Below, in pieces: positions 36,019-47,814 of a stretch of DNA of 64,000 nucleotides. This stretch comes from Hysterium pulicare CBS 123377. Taxonomy: Eukaryota; Ascomycota; Dothideomycetes; Hysteriales; Hysteriaceae. Both the position numbers and the translations under genes were made by a program. The notes under the pieces are model-generated. The model had not been told where the DNA came from and did no database searches. It saw only the letters and a list, made by a program, of their open reading frames with translations. The stretch lies in NCBI GenBank assembly GCA_000467715.1, contig AJFK01000202.1, positions 186,001 through 250,000 on the forward strand, written 5' to 3'. How positions within the stretch are numbered: the first letter of the stretch is position 1; each line of letters starts with the position of its first letter.

Positions 36019-37252
36019 ATGAACAGCAATCCCACTATACGAGCAAAGCTGGACGTCCTACGTCGTCAGTACATGCAACTTGTGGAACTCGAGCAATTAA
36101 GATGGCCGGATAGCAAAGTGGTCAAAGACCCAAGTGTGCAGGCCTGGCTGTATGAACATCTTTTCGATCTGAATAAAATGTCTTCGCCGCCCCCGGATCG
36201 ATATCAATTAAGGGTTCTAAAGCTTCTTATATCGAAAATTGAAAACACTATTGATGATCCTGAGGAGGATGTATGATTGCCCTTCCTTCTCCCTGAAAGC
36301 ATAGGCACGGCATCTAGCAACGAGTTTCAATTGAAACGACCTCACTTTCTCTCTTCCGATTTTCTTTATTGCCATCTTGACAAGCATACGCAAACACGCG
36401 CAAATACATGTAAAAAAAGTATATACTAATCATGTTTCGTTATGTACGGATAGGAAATCTCAGATGATCTCATGTCCAGACTTTCACTACTGCTCAGCTC
36501 CAACTTACCTCCAGAATCAATATCGGCGCAGCAGAAGGCTTTTGTGACGTACTCATTTCCAGGCACGAGGACTGATGAGGATCCCGTCGGTGACAGGACG
36601 GTAACAATGCTTGAATCTCGATCGGTTATCTCGTCCTCGGGCACGACGGGTCTTCGAACCTGGGAAGCTGCGCTGCATCTCGGAGCATTCCTTACGTCTG
36701 AAAAGGGTCACGAAATGGTTCGACGCAAGACTGTGATTGAATTGGGAGCTGGGACAGGAATGTTATCCATCCTATGTGCGAAATATCTTGACGTTTCACG
36801 TATTGTAGCAACGGATGGCGACGAAGCTGTGGTCGATGCCATCAGAACCAACATTTTTCTTAATGCATTGGACTCAAATGAGTCACAGGGAGCAATTATC
36901 GGAACAGCAGCTTTGAAGTGGGGATGGTCTTTGGATGCAGCAGGTTTTGAAGAAGACTACGGTATTGAGACTCCAGACGTGCTTCTTGGTGCAGATGTCG
37001 TAAGCCTCCTCCACAAATTCTGACATGCATGATAATATTCGGCTTAAGAAAACTCTTCAGATTTACGACAAGACCGTGATTCCGTCATTGGTGTCCACCT
37101 TGAGGCAATTCTTCGAGCTGAACTCACATCTGCAAGTTTTAATTGCCGCAACAATACGCAATGAGAAGACGTTCGAGACGTTTCTGAACGCGTGTAGTGG
37201 GTCTCCCCATAATTACGATACGGCTGAACGGGAGATCAGACGTCGATGTTGA
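36019..37252 (+). CDS. EFM3: Protein-lysine N-methyltransferase EFM3/FAM86 type (eEF2)
   Basis: Seven-beta-strand SAM-dependent methyltransferase; family members trimethylate one lysine of elongation factor 2. Exons: 36019-36270, 36454-36999 and 37061-37252, all phase 0, 329 aa. The N-terminal FAM86-like helical part includes LDVLRRQYMQLVELEQLRWP. The SAM site, motif I, is VIELGAGTGMLSILCAKYL with the post-I acidic ATDGDEAVVD; TWEAALHLGAFL is the conserved motif preceding it, and the catalytic-domain motif PDVLLGADVIYDKTVIP is formed across the second intron. The C-terminal part LQVLIAATIRNEKTFETFL fits. The first intron is 183 nt, the second 61 nt with branch near GACATGC. Fungal EFM3 identity rests on domain order; substrate assignment is from family knowledge. 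Confidence 0.88.
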
Positions 37253-39011
37253 CTTGTTACTGATTTTGTGGGGTAACCTTAGAGCGAAACGGCTTTGGTT
37301 TAGAAGATATTAATTTTCAACCAGTCCCAGAGAACCTGCAGAACGGACCCTTCTATCCAACAACAACCCCGATTCAGATCTGGCGAATTACTCGGCCTCA
37401 ACAACCTCAACAACCTCAGGATCTATTTTCGTTCTGACAGGCCCATCGCGTTACTCATTAACCACGTGTTAGCGCCAATATGTGGTTACCTAACCCGAGA
37501 ATATAGCGCCTAGCCGCATGTCTGTGTTCCTTGGATTGCGCACATTATGAGCAAGCATGTCAACAGTCAAAATGCCGAGCGTCTTGGTCCCACGAAAAGT
37601 ATTGGCATGAAGTGAAACCTCGAATAGAGTGCAAAAATTGGAGAATACGTTTTCGTACATACTCGGCTAGAGAGCCAAATGGGTGCTCACGAATCCCAAG
37701 CTTCGGACCATGATGGTGGGCCAGCCTTTCTTTCCGACTGGTGAAGGTGACAGGATGCACCAAGACGTGTGGGCATCGGTCTGCATTCGGAACGATGTAG
37801 TCATGAAGCTGCTTCGGAAACGAGTTATAGAATTGAGAGGCTGCTGAAACCCAACGAAAAAAAACTTGCAGAATGCGGTGATGGATAACTAGAATGACGA
37901 TTTCTATGTTTGCGTCTCTTTTAGTACTGTATACACAGGTGTAGTGGCACTTCCGCGAACCATAGTACCAGGACGTGGACGTGGACCCTGTGCTTCCGGC
38001 GTAGCACCGTGGGACTGTCACGATGGTGATTCGTGGACACAGACGATTATGCAGAACACCGTGTTGGTCAGGCACCAGGAAAACAGTACGCGACAAGCTT
38101 CGGCTTCATACAGAAGCCAGCAATCGCGCCGGTAAAACGGATATTGGATCCAGCAGCGGTTGGCAGGCGAATGGCAGACTCGTACTCGTCAGTGGAGAGT
38201 GGCGGGGTGGTGCTTTCATATGAGTCCGCGATTCGGCGATGATGCGATGAGCGATAGCGATGGCTCCATATCTTTCGCAATTTTTCCCTGCCTACGAGCA
38301 AAGGAGCTTATCATCGACTATTTATCGCAGGAATCGCCCCTCATCTAAATGCTGGCTGTCTAGATCGTGACTCTGCGTCTGGGGCTGGCATACATATTCA
38401 GCCATCTTCTCTCCTCCTCTCTGCTTGACCAAACCTGTGTCTCATATCTCTGCAGTTTGCGGAGTACACGATCCGCAACAAGCCGCATTCCACCAGGAAA
38501 CCTTCGGCTTTTGTTTCAAGCGAGCGAAGCTTATCATTTCAGCATCCTGGACGATCATCCACCGTTTCGTACAGCTGCAGTGCACCTTGCTCGAAGTATC
38601 GGCCCGCTGGCTGTGGTTGTCGCGTCCTTCATCAATCGTGAGTAAATATCTCTTAGGGACCAGGCTCTTCTGTGCTATGTTCTCGACGCACGTCGTCCAA
38701 CTCGGACGCCAGCCATGAGGCTGATGGCGCAATCAGTTTGGATCAAAGTGCCGCCGTTCCTGGCTAATTTCTTCGGCCGCAGGGGATCGCGATAAGGACC
38801 TCAAACAAAGCAGCATTATCAGCATTCAGCCCATTGAGCATTCTGCGGCAGTGTCACCGCTCCCGCCCTTGTCCCCCAGCATCTGTCTTTGTTCCTTGCT
38901 GGCAACATCATTTCCATCCAGCCTGTAGAGACGCACGCTATTGCTCACGGTGCACCAAGCCCAACTATCGAGTCAGGCAATAAATATCTCACCGTCTTTC
39001 CAATCCTCCCA
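37253..39011. other. Intergenic region, no gene recognised
   Basis: About 1.75 kb. The minus-strand frame 37560-38096 (178 codons) is Cys/His/Arg-rich without domain and is probably chance. The right part (from about 38360) is likely promoter and leader of the ECL1-type gene. No tRNA or repeat seen. Confidence 0.4.
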
Positions 39012-40034
39012 ATGGCAACTCACGCCCGTCCGACCAACCACCCTAAAAGGCCTCTGCCGGCCCACGCTCGTCCTTCGAAACCTGCCCCTCTATCAAAACG
39101 TCCCAACTCCAGCAAGGGCGGGTCAAAAGCCGCGCAGCTTAAAGAGGAGGAACTCGAGGACGAGGAAGTAATGGCCACGAGTTTCTTGCAGTACTGGTAT
39201 GTCGGAGCAGATATATATTTGAGTGTCGAGTCATAGCTAATTTTTTGATAGCACTACCTGCGAGAAGCAAATCGTTGTTCCAAACAATTCGGTGTTATAC
39301 TGCTCGGAGAAGTACGTTTTTGCTTCACGCCCCATGTTATACACAGCTCATATGCTAACATGGAGTTGGATAGCTGTCGAAAGAAAGACGACGAGAAAGT
39401 CCTCTCATACAGCGTAGAGAACTCACCACCGCCAACTCCATTCTCCAACTTCTCCTTCGAAGACATGACCTTCCGAGACATTGTGCCCCCTCGCTCTCCC
39501 ACTGCGACCAAGTCGCAAAGGTCTTCGTGCGCATTTTCAGAATTCTCCTCCGATGACAATGCTGTTTCTGGAGACGAGAAGCTGAGAAGGGATTCGGAGG
39601 CGTCCAGGTACCTTCGACAATTCCAATCCGCCACCACGCCGGCTGAGACAACTGTACGACCGACGCGGCCTCGCTACAATCGCGCCTCAACATCGCAAGC
39701 CGCATTCAGCGCCGCTCCCTCCCTTTCGCACACGCCCGCATCCGCAGTCTCATTCTCAATGCCGTATACCCCATCCACCAGACCGCTCCCGCGCCGAACA
39801 AATCCACATTCTTCGTGGTATGGGTCGAAATCTATAGATCTTGTCACACCTTTCTCAACTGCCACCGCACCTTCCAGTCCCCACCAATATTCGCTGAAGA
39901 GCAACGCTGTTTCTAGAACGTCGACTGGCGCAGTCGAGGGAGAGATCCTCTATCAGAAGTCACCTATACCTTCCGCCTCTCCCGCCAACGGCAGTCTGAA
40001 ACGCCTCTTCTCCTCGACCCCTCGCTGGGGTTAA
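39012..40034 (+). CDS. ECL1-type zinc-binding protein (life-span/stress factor family)
   Basis: Small cytosolic or nuclear protein of the ECL1 family, known in yeasts for effects on chronological life span and zinc or sulfur stress. Exons: 39012-39196, 39252-39311 and 39374-40034, phases matching, 301 aa. The signature zinc knuckle spans the three exons: CTTCEKQI, then SVLYCSENCRKKDD, i.e. CxxC followed by YCSxxCR. The start is MATHARPTNHPKRPL; an upstream in-frame ATG at 38889 would add 41 residues and looks less likely. The remainder is Ser/Thr/Pro-rich with SPT-like phosphorylatable clusters and ends LKRLFSSTPRWG. Both introns are 55-62 nt. Confidence 0.88.
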
Positions 40035-41204
40035 ACCTTTTACCATTCCCAGCCATAAAAGTTTCATTATAATACCTCTTTTGGGATCTTTTACATTTTT
40101 GGGCGTTCAACTAGAAAGGACACACATGTAAATGCCGGGCTATGCCGGCGTAGCTACTCTGGGGAGCTGGGTTACCATGTTGCGAGACATCACCGGCGTC
40201 AGGGAGAGGCGTGTTGTTTATATTTTCGGGTTAGAGTTTTCTTTGAATTTGCAATATACCATACGGCGAGAGCCTCAGCATTATGAATGGAGTATGACTT
40301 TTCTTATTATCCAGGTAGACCACAGAGAAAATCATATGAGAGGCTTTCGAATCCTCCATGTTTGTGTACCATATGTTAAACTTGATACGGAATCTCTGGT
40401 AATCAGCCATACCTGCCATGGTGCAAGTGAGCGGTGCACTTCGAAGAGCATGTTTCTTGATAGGTTCTGATTGGAGTTGCGAATTGAAACTTGCATGAGT
40501 AACTCTATGCTCTCTTCAAAGAGTACAAAGATCGGAAAAAGAGAATGTGACTTTGGGTTGTTTACGGTTTAAGGGCGACACGCTAAAAAGCCGTGAATTG
40601 AATTAGTGCAACGGACGCGTCGCCAAGCGGAACCCCTTGTCAAGGCCTTAGGGATGATTTCCAAGCTTCCTTTCATCACTCATGGAAAGATAGTTAGCCA
40701 CGTCCATTTCCCATTCATCAAACGAACTCGTTCGTTTTATCGTTCACCGTATCGTTCGAAAACTAGAATGATTCTAAACTATTCAAGGCTATCTCTCTCC
40801 GAAAGAAATTTGTGTGGTGAGCTTTGGGGTACTCACGGCTTCTACTGACAGTATTCGAAAATGCTCACTACGAAATTTCGACTCCTCGTGGTCGAAGCGT
40901 TGAAGAAGGCACATCAAATTGAGGAGATTTGAACATCGGCCTGGCGACTCGGCCTATGGGAACTTGTTTCAAGTGCTTGCTTGCCTCACCATTATCTTTC
41001 GTCTCCAAGCTTGTCGAGTCTCCGTCATTGGCCGCCCTGCATATTCCTAATGAGCCTTTTCAGCCTTACAGGAAGGCTGTGACAAAAGTCTTTTTTCTTC
41101 ATGATCATATCGTTTTCTTTCAATGTCTCTCTAGTGAACGATCCTCTTTTCCTCTTTTGCCATGCAAACAACTATACAGTAACGCGTGTCGTTGGTGCGA
41201 CAAG
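40035..41204. other. Intergenic region before the HeLo-ankyrin pair
   Basis: ECL1-type 3' region at the left, then sequence without domain-bearing frames. Marks the entry into the accessory stretch at 41-48 kb. Short frames at 40132-40470 and 40606-40848 are not supported. Confidence 0.4.
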
Positions 41205-43945
41205 ATGACTGACCCTTTATCTGCCTTTGGAGCCACTGCCAGTGCTGTTCAGCTGGCAGATGCGGCTTTGCGTGTGAGCGTCGAGGCTTATCGCTTCCTC
41301 TCAGCTGCGAAAAACGCCGGAAAGGACGTTAAGGCTTTGAGAGATTGTGAGTAGCAATCCCATATCCTGCGCCTACGCGGATCACTCAGCCTCATCTTTG
41401 TATCATTGGCTCGCATTTTGCATGAGTCTTTGTCTCCGTCAAATCTTGTCATCGTGCCACGCATATAAGTGATTATTGTAGAGTTATTTTTGAAGGCTTA
41501 GCAAGCGCGCTCACAGTCCCCCCAGGTTTACTCGATGTTGAAGCCAATGTTCGCAGCTTGCGCAATTACATCGATGAATTTTCTAAGTCGAAAAACGCTA
41601 CTGAAGAGTTCGAGGTCTTGCCGGAGGTTATCACCAGAACAGTCATTAACTTTCGAGATGATCTCAATTTACTTCGCTCAATTTTACCAAACTTATACAT
41701 TAGCCTTACCAGGAAGTTCAAGTGGGCGTACGACAAAAAGAAGGTCGAGGAAATAATGAAAAGACTCACTCAACGAAAAGTTGATGTCACTCTTGCCCTT
41801 ACTATCTTGGGGAGGTGTGTATCATTCCCAAAGCTTTGTTATTGAGATTGGATTTTCTCCTAAACATGACCACAGGTATCACGATATATGTAGCCGTCGC
41901 GACAATCAAACGCTCTATAGCACGCTCACCAAAGCGCATGAGACTACGTCTGCGCAACTTGAAGCCCTTCAACAGTCGATATTTGGGAAACTTGATGTGA
42001 TCAAGGAGACTACTAAGAGAGATTGCGAAAGGCATCAACGGACACGATCGATCCAAATGCTAAAGCCAAGCACTAACGCTCGAGTGTCTGACCAACCAGC
42101 TTTACTTCGAAAGCTTGATGATATGGAGCACAAGCTTAATGACATGAGCAACACCATCACATGCGTCAAATCTACTACGCTTGTATCCGCATCCAATGCG
42201 GATCATTTAGCAAGAATGTTGAGGGCTGAACTATTGCGTGTGCTTCAACCCATCGTCGAGGATCAGTTCACCAAGTCTGAGCTTGGCAATGAAGTAAACA
42301 ATCGCCACATGATGGAGATAGCCGAACGCGTTAGCAGTCATGTAGGCCAACAAGCCACGTTACAGGATATCTTCAAAGAAAGCTCCGAGGTCGACGTGCA
42401 ACAGGATTCGGGAACAGGCCCCCAAGCATCAGACTATCCTGAAGCTATCCATAGTTCACATCATAACAATCAGGGAGGCCGGGAGAGCACACCGATCGCA
42501 TCGGAACTCACATCAGATTCGATGTGCACTACAGGCTCGCCTTTCCGAACTTTCAGAGTCTTCCGCAAGCGCTGGCTTCTAGAATGGCGCATAGGCCACC
42601 TTGAAATCGAGGTAGAAACAGTCCGTAGAAGGACAACGTATCTGCCCAAGAACAGCTCCGACTTCACCATAAAGCTGACATTTAGGCCACGATTGGCCTG
42701 TTTGGCGATTCATGGAATGTCAATAGTGTATACCACGGCACCAAACCAACGAGGGTATCATCAATTTGGCCCGCTGATTTCTACTTTCCCAATTATTTCT
42801 TATAACAATCCCATCTGGAAAGCTATACAGCATGGAGATCTGGAACAAATTCGATCATTGTTTGCACAGGGTGCTGCTAGTCCACGATGTCAGAATGAGC
42901 ACGGTACAACGCTTCTCCATGTACGTATTTCGCCCTACCGAAGGACTTTGCTATATCGCTTTCCATGTTTCCCGCCGCGTTTGCCTTCTAATTACGCCTT
43001 GAAGGCAATCTAGGTTCAAGTATATGAGGAGCTAATATACATATTCTGTTTAGTGGGCGGTATTTCAAGGACGTAAAAGCGTCTGTAAATACTTTATCGA
43101 ATTGGGCATCGACCCTTACCAAAAAACCTTGTATGCAACAACACCCTTATGCGTCAAGCTACTAACGGAAGATTAGAACCGGTGTAGACGTCTTTGACTC
43201 GCTTTTCCTCGCAGCATTCATACCGTCCTCTAAATTCGCGGAATTTGGGACCCCACTTGACCCTCTACAATTCATTGAGGAAGCCGGTGGTAACATATCC
43301 GAAATCTACAAAAAGTATATTGATATCGGAGACAGAGTCACGATTTTCAGTTATGATATGAGAACGCCTTCTATTCATATAGACGTCGATATGTTGAGGC
43401 AATTAGCCCAATTCACTCATAGCAAAGAGGTGGACATGTGGACTGTGATCGACCGCACACATTATCCACCGCTAAAGTTTCCATGTACCGATTCGCACAA
43501 GTCACTACAATCACTCTTGCAGGCTGGCCTTGATCCAAACTTCTTAGGAGGACAGTTCAACAGACCACTCCTCCTCAGGGCTTTGAACGGAATTGCGAAC
43601 GCGAAAAGGTATCCGGAAAAGATGGAAGGGGAGCTTCCGCTCTGGGCTCTGCTCGAAACACTTATCAAAGCCGGCGCGGACATCTTCTACATGCATTGTA
43701 CGGAGCGTGAAATCAGTACCCCTACTGATTGTGCAAGGGGCTGGGGAGTCGAACATGAATGGTGTAGGGCTTTGCGAGTGTGCGGTTATGATCCTTGCCA
43801 AGTCTACTATGAAGATTCTCGCCGCATCATCGAGCAAATTGGGCTGTACTGTGCGACGAGAACGGGAGTTGATGTGGGTCCACTGACACCACCGTCAGGT
43901 CAAGGACTTAGACGTAGAGTTGGGAGACGCTTAGATGATCCTTGA
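41205..43945 (+). CDS. HeLo/STAND-N domain plus ankyrin-like protein, copy 1 (773 aa)
   Basis: Exons: 41205-41346, 41526-41814, 41876-42920, 43054-43130 and 43177-43945; phases consistent, no stops. Residues 1 to about 140 begin MTDPLSAFGATASAVQLADA and look like the fungal N-terminal domain of STAND proteins (HeLo-like), a helical bundle that in relatives triggers membrane damage and cell death. A helical, coiled-coil-like linker follows (about 145-330). At about 368-492 lies a block I do not recognise, including RIGHLEIEVE, SIVYTTAPNQRGYHQFGPL and STFPIISYNNPIW, whose last part GAASPRCQNEHGTTLLH is the start of an ankyrin repeat. More ankyrin-like units follow (YFIELGIDPYQ; LLQAGLDPNFLGG; LIKAGADI). 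No P-loop NTPase is present. Acceptor of intron 1 could also be 9 nt upstream (41517). Copy 2 lies 815 bp downstream in the same direction. Confidence 0.85.
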
Positions 43946-44760
43946 ATGTCAATATACCAATCCGCACTCACGTCGTGATTGAAGGCACATAGCTCATTGC
44001 TTCGTCATGGTATAGCACCCGAATTCGGGCGGAAGATAAGAAGTTCATCTTTATCGAAATGCAGCACTCCAACCCTGCTTTAAAAAGCTTAAATGGCCTA
44101 TGTAAACTCTTAGCATCTGATTTTATAAGGGTAGACAGAGTTAACTATTCTTCTACTTCGTCAAAGTTATTACAGGCAGACTCCTAGGTTAGAACGGATA
44201 CCATCACGTGCACGTGCCTGTTAAGAATCTCCCTATCCGCTCCGTGACTTGTCACCACATACCTGAAACCCTTTGCTTGAAGAACAACAACTTCCCGCAG
44301 GAAAAGATCCCAAGTTTATCAAAATAGCGATAAATCTACATGTGCATGGTCTACTTACAGAGTTACTTTCAGCACAGCACTTCGAAATCAGCGTAAACCA
44401 ACGAGAACTCAACTCAAAATCAAAGCAACACCGTTACATCCTTCAAAGAAATCAACCGTAAATGAGAGCTTTAAATACAATCACCGCTTACGCGTGGTTG
44501 AGCTTAATCAAACTCTTTTTCAAGAAATCAGCCTAGGCTCCTTTCATCTTCTTCATTGGTTACCATGACGCAGACACTGACATCCCGAAAGGCTGCATTT
44601 CAGCCTTGCAGCCAAGTAAGCAGGCTGTGCAAAACCTTGCTTCTTTCAATTTATTATGACTCTCTGTTCTCCATCAACTTCTGTATCGTGTCACATTCAA
44701 ACCATTTTCAGTTTTAGTTTAATCTTTCTAGAGTCCTGGCTGTTACACGAATATTGAGCG
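43946..44760. other. Spacer between the two HeLo-ankyrin genes
   Basis: AT-rich, with no supportable gene. It holds the 3' region of copy 1 and the promoter of copy 2. A short frame at 44273-44461 lacks features. Confidence 0.45.
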
Positions 44761-47747
44761 ATGGCTGACCCAGTGACTGCTTTCGGTGCCGCGGCCAGTG
44801 CTATCCAGCTTGCAGACGTAGCCTTGCGTGCAAGTCGGGAAGCCTATAGCTTTCTTTGTGCGGTGAAGGATGCGAAGAAGGACGTTCAGGCATTGAGAAA
44901 CTGTGAGTAGCAGCTGTTTAATCTCAGCTTTCAGCTCATTGAGCTCAATTATCAAGATGCTGACATCCTTTCCAGCTTTACGGGTTGCCGAATCGAATCT
45001 ACGCAGCCTTCGGAATTACATCGCTGAGTTCAGCAAGTCAAAGAACGCTACGGAAGAATTTGAGGTTCTACCGGAAGCCATTACAGCAGCTCTCATAAAC
45101 TTCCGAGACGATATTGATCTTTTGAACACTATCCTTCCACAAGATCTATCTATTGGTCTCGCTCAGAAGTTTAGATGGGTGTTTGAGAAGAAACAAATGA
45201 GGGAAGCGATCAAAAGATTTGACCAGCGGAAGATTGATCTCATCCTCGCTCTAAGTACTGTAGGGGAGTAAGTATGACCGGTTTTCTCTGACGTATTAAC
45301 CAAAAGCTTTCCATCACCGCTAAACTTTGTAACAGCCTCCATAGTCTTCGCGGCCGTCGTGATCTTCAAAATCTCCACTCAGAGCTCAACAAGGCCAACC
45401 AAACAACTCTAGTACAGCATGCAACTTTTGAGCAAACGATATCTGAGGACCTTAACGCAGTTGTAGAAGGCCTTGGCAGGTATCAGGCAGACCAAGATCA
45501 GCAATTACGATCACTAAAGCAGAGCACTGACATACTTACGAACAACCAGTCAACGCTACTTCATGGCCTTGATGGAATTAATAGTACACTTAATACCGTC
45601 AATAATAACCTTCTGAGTATCACGTCGACAACCAGTGTATCTGCATGGAATCCAGATCACCTGTCAAGGATTTTTCGAGCTGAGATGCGTAGGGTAGTCA
45701 AACCCCTTATAGAGGATCATTTTACTAAGTCGGAGATGCGAAACGAGGCTGCTCTACGTCAAATGAATGATATGATAGAACGTATCAGTGAAGACTTGGG
45801 GCGACAAGCAACAGTTGACGATGCCTTCTCATCTAGATTCAAGCCAAGGGCTGAAACATGTCAAGAGGGGAAGGAAGAGCATTCACAACCCTTAGGAGAC
45901 AACTCTTTGCCGGACGATATGGATTTACCAAGTTCTAGTTGCTCTAGATCCACGCAGTCCTCCTCAACTAACATGATTCCCTGCCCTCGCGCTCGAATCC
46001 GCGACGTCAAAAGTTTCCAGAAGCTCTGGCACTTTAAATGGAGCATTGGCGACCTTGAGGTTGAGATCCAAAGAATCCATCGAAGAGGGTTTTCATCTTG
46101 CGACTACTGCAATTTCTCTTTACGGATTTGCTTCCGGCCACGCCAGACATTACTTTGCGTACCCGGCATTTCAATTTGCTATACTACGGCACCGGATCAG
46201 AAAGGATACTACCAGCTCGCTCCAATGCTTTCGACCTTCCCGATAATTTCCGTTGAAGACCCCATATGGGATGCCGTAGAAGATGGAAATCTGACTGGCA
46301 TGCAACTAATGTTTGCACGTGGGTTGGCGAGTCCACGATGTCAAGACGAAGATGGTACGACACTCCTCCATGTAGGTATTCTACTTCGTACTACTTGTAG
46401 AATCGAAGTATTGTAATGATACCGTCACCTACTGTGGGTGTCATTATTCGTCGTAGTACGGACGTCTGTGACCGCATAAGTCTGGCCAGATCCTATCCTA
46501 TATGCTACTTTCCGAGTAAACTCAAGTATGGCAACTTGTATTAGCATCTGACACCGAGTCAAAAGCGGTCTTGTAAGCGGGTAGCAAAGGTGGGAAGCGC
46601 AGACCTAGTCTCCAGAAACGACGAATTTTGACACCTCGTGTGATTATACATCAATTTAATCACAGTGAAATCCACGTCCGCATGGGAAGGGGAATCTTCA
46701 TTGTTGATTGTCATCTTTCAGAGCTGATCTTTACTGTGTCAGTTCGCTGCATTCATTGGGAACTTCGAAGTTTACAAATATTTGCTTTCTTTGGGAGTTG
46801 ATCCCTACCAACGGGATTTGTGAGTAACTCCTTGCAGCACGTGTTTATAAATATGCTTATCATAATACAGGCGCGAAGATGATGTATTTGCAACCTTTTT
46901 TCTCGGGCTGATTTTCTTCACATTAGGATACGACCATAGTTGGCCATCCCCCCAAAACCCAACCACATACTGGAAGCGGATGGTGGAGGAAATGGGTGAA
47001 GACATACACGATACTTATGAGGATGTGGTCCAAGTAACGCACTTAAGGGTGGGTCCGAAAGGTATTCCAATTAAAATAAATGTTGGCAGGCTCACTGAAC
47101 TGGTCGAGTATGCCGGTTCTAAAGGTATAGACCTCTGGTGTCTTATCATCAATATGTGGTCTCGGAGATTAATGACCCCATGTAATGATGCTCAGAAGGC
47201 TCTTCTATCAATGCTTACAGCTGGTCTCGATCCGAATAACTTATGTGGACCTTACAATAGGCCACTCCTCATTCAGGCCCTAGGCCGTATAACAATCGCC
47301 AAGAAGGAGTTGCGAGATAGGAAACTGGAGGGCACCGGTGCGGAAAGCGTGGGTCCAGGAAATGTAGATTCAGTGAGTGTGGATTCAGAAATTATGGACT
47401 CAGAAAGTGAGGATGGACCTGCTCCAATTTGGTGCATAGTTGAGACGTTGATCCGGGCAGGAGCGGACATCGATCATATCGAGAACGTCGAGGGTATAAC
47501 TTCTTGGAATGAGGTTAGAACTCCTACTTGGTATGCGATAAGTTGGAATGTCCAAGAGGAGTGGTGTACCGCATTACAAGCTTGCGGATATGACCCGGTC
47601 GAAGTGTACGAGGAGGACGAACGACGCCGTATCGATTACATGAAACTCCAGGGCGCAAAGAGAAGTGGAGTCGATGTCGAAGTCTTGGGGGCTCCGTCAG
47701 CTTTGGGTCTGAAATACAGAAGCAGTCGACAGTTAGAGGATGATTAA
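44761..47747 (+). CDS. HeLo/STAND-N domain plus ankyrin-like protein, copy 2 (807 aa)
   Basis: Tandem paralog of copy 1. Exons: 44761-44902, 44976-45267, 45336-46371, 46743-46819 and 46871-47747. First exon (142 nt) and fourth exon (77 nt) have exactly the lengths of copy 1, and all phases agree. N-terminus MADPVTAFGAAASAIQLADV is the HeLo-like domain; the helix YIAEFSKSKNATEEFEVLPE matches copy 1 almost residue for residue. The linker is Gln/Asn/Ser-rich and diverged. The shared unknown block is at about 369-490 (SICYTTAPDQKGYYQLAPM, STFPIIS, SPRCQDEDGTTLLH), followed by ankyrin-like units (YLLSLGVDPYQ, MLTAGLDPNNLCG, LIRAGADI). An acidic Asp/Ser/Glu insert (about residues 672-695, DNA 47340-47412) separates two of them. 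Intron 3 is 371 nt against 133 nt in copy 1. Confidence 0.85.
46372..46742 (+). other. Enlarged intron 3 of HeLo-ankyrin copy 2
   Basis: Donor GTAGGT at 46372 and acceptor GTGTCAG ending at 46742 enclose 371 nt, nearly three times the equivalent intron of copy 1 (42921-43053). No terminal inverted repeat or target duplication is obvious, so an insertion origin is only possible. Confidence 0.6.
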
Positions 47748-47814
47748 CGGGCCAGATGCTGAACCCAGAGTGTTCATTGTATCTACTTTTCCTCAGTCAA
47801 CTTCTTATAGTCTC

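Noticed and set aside
37560-38096. Minus-strand 178-codon frame
   Set aside because: Arg/Cys/His-rich but without domain, splice signals or paralogs; treated as chance.
46372-46742. Possible break in HeLo-ankyrin copy 2
   Set aside because: The downstream exon (46743-46819) has exactly the length and sequence pattern of exon 4 in copy 1, so a long intron is the simpler reading.
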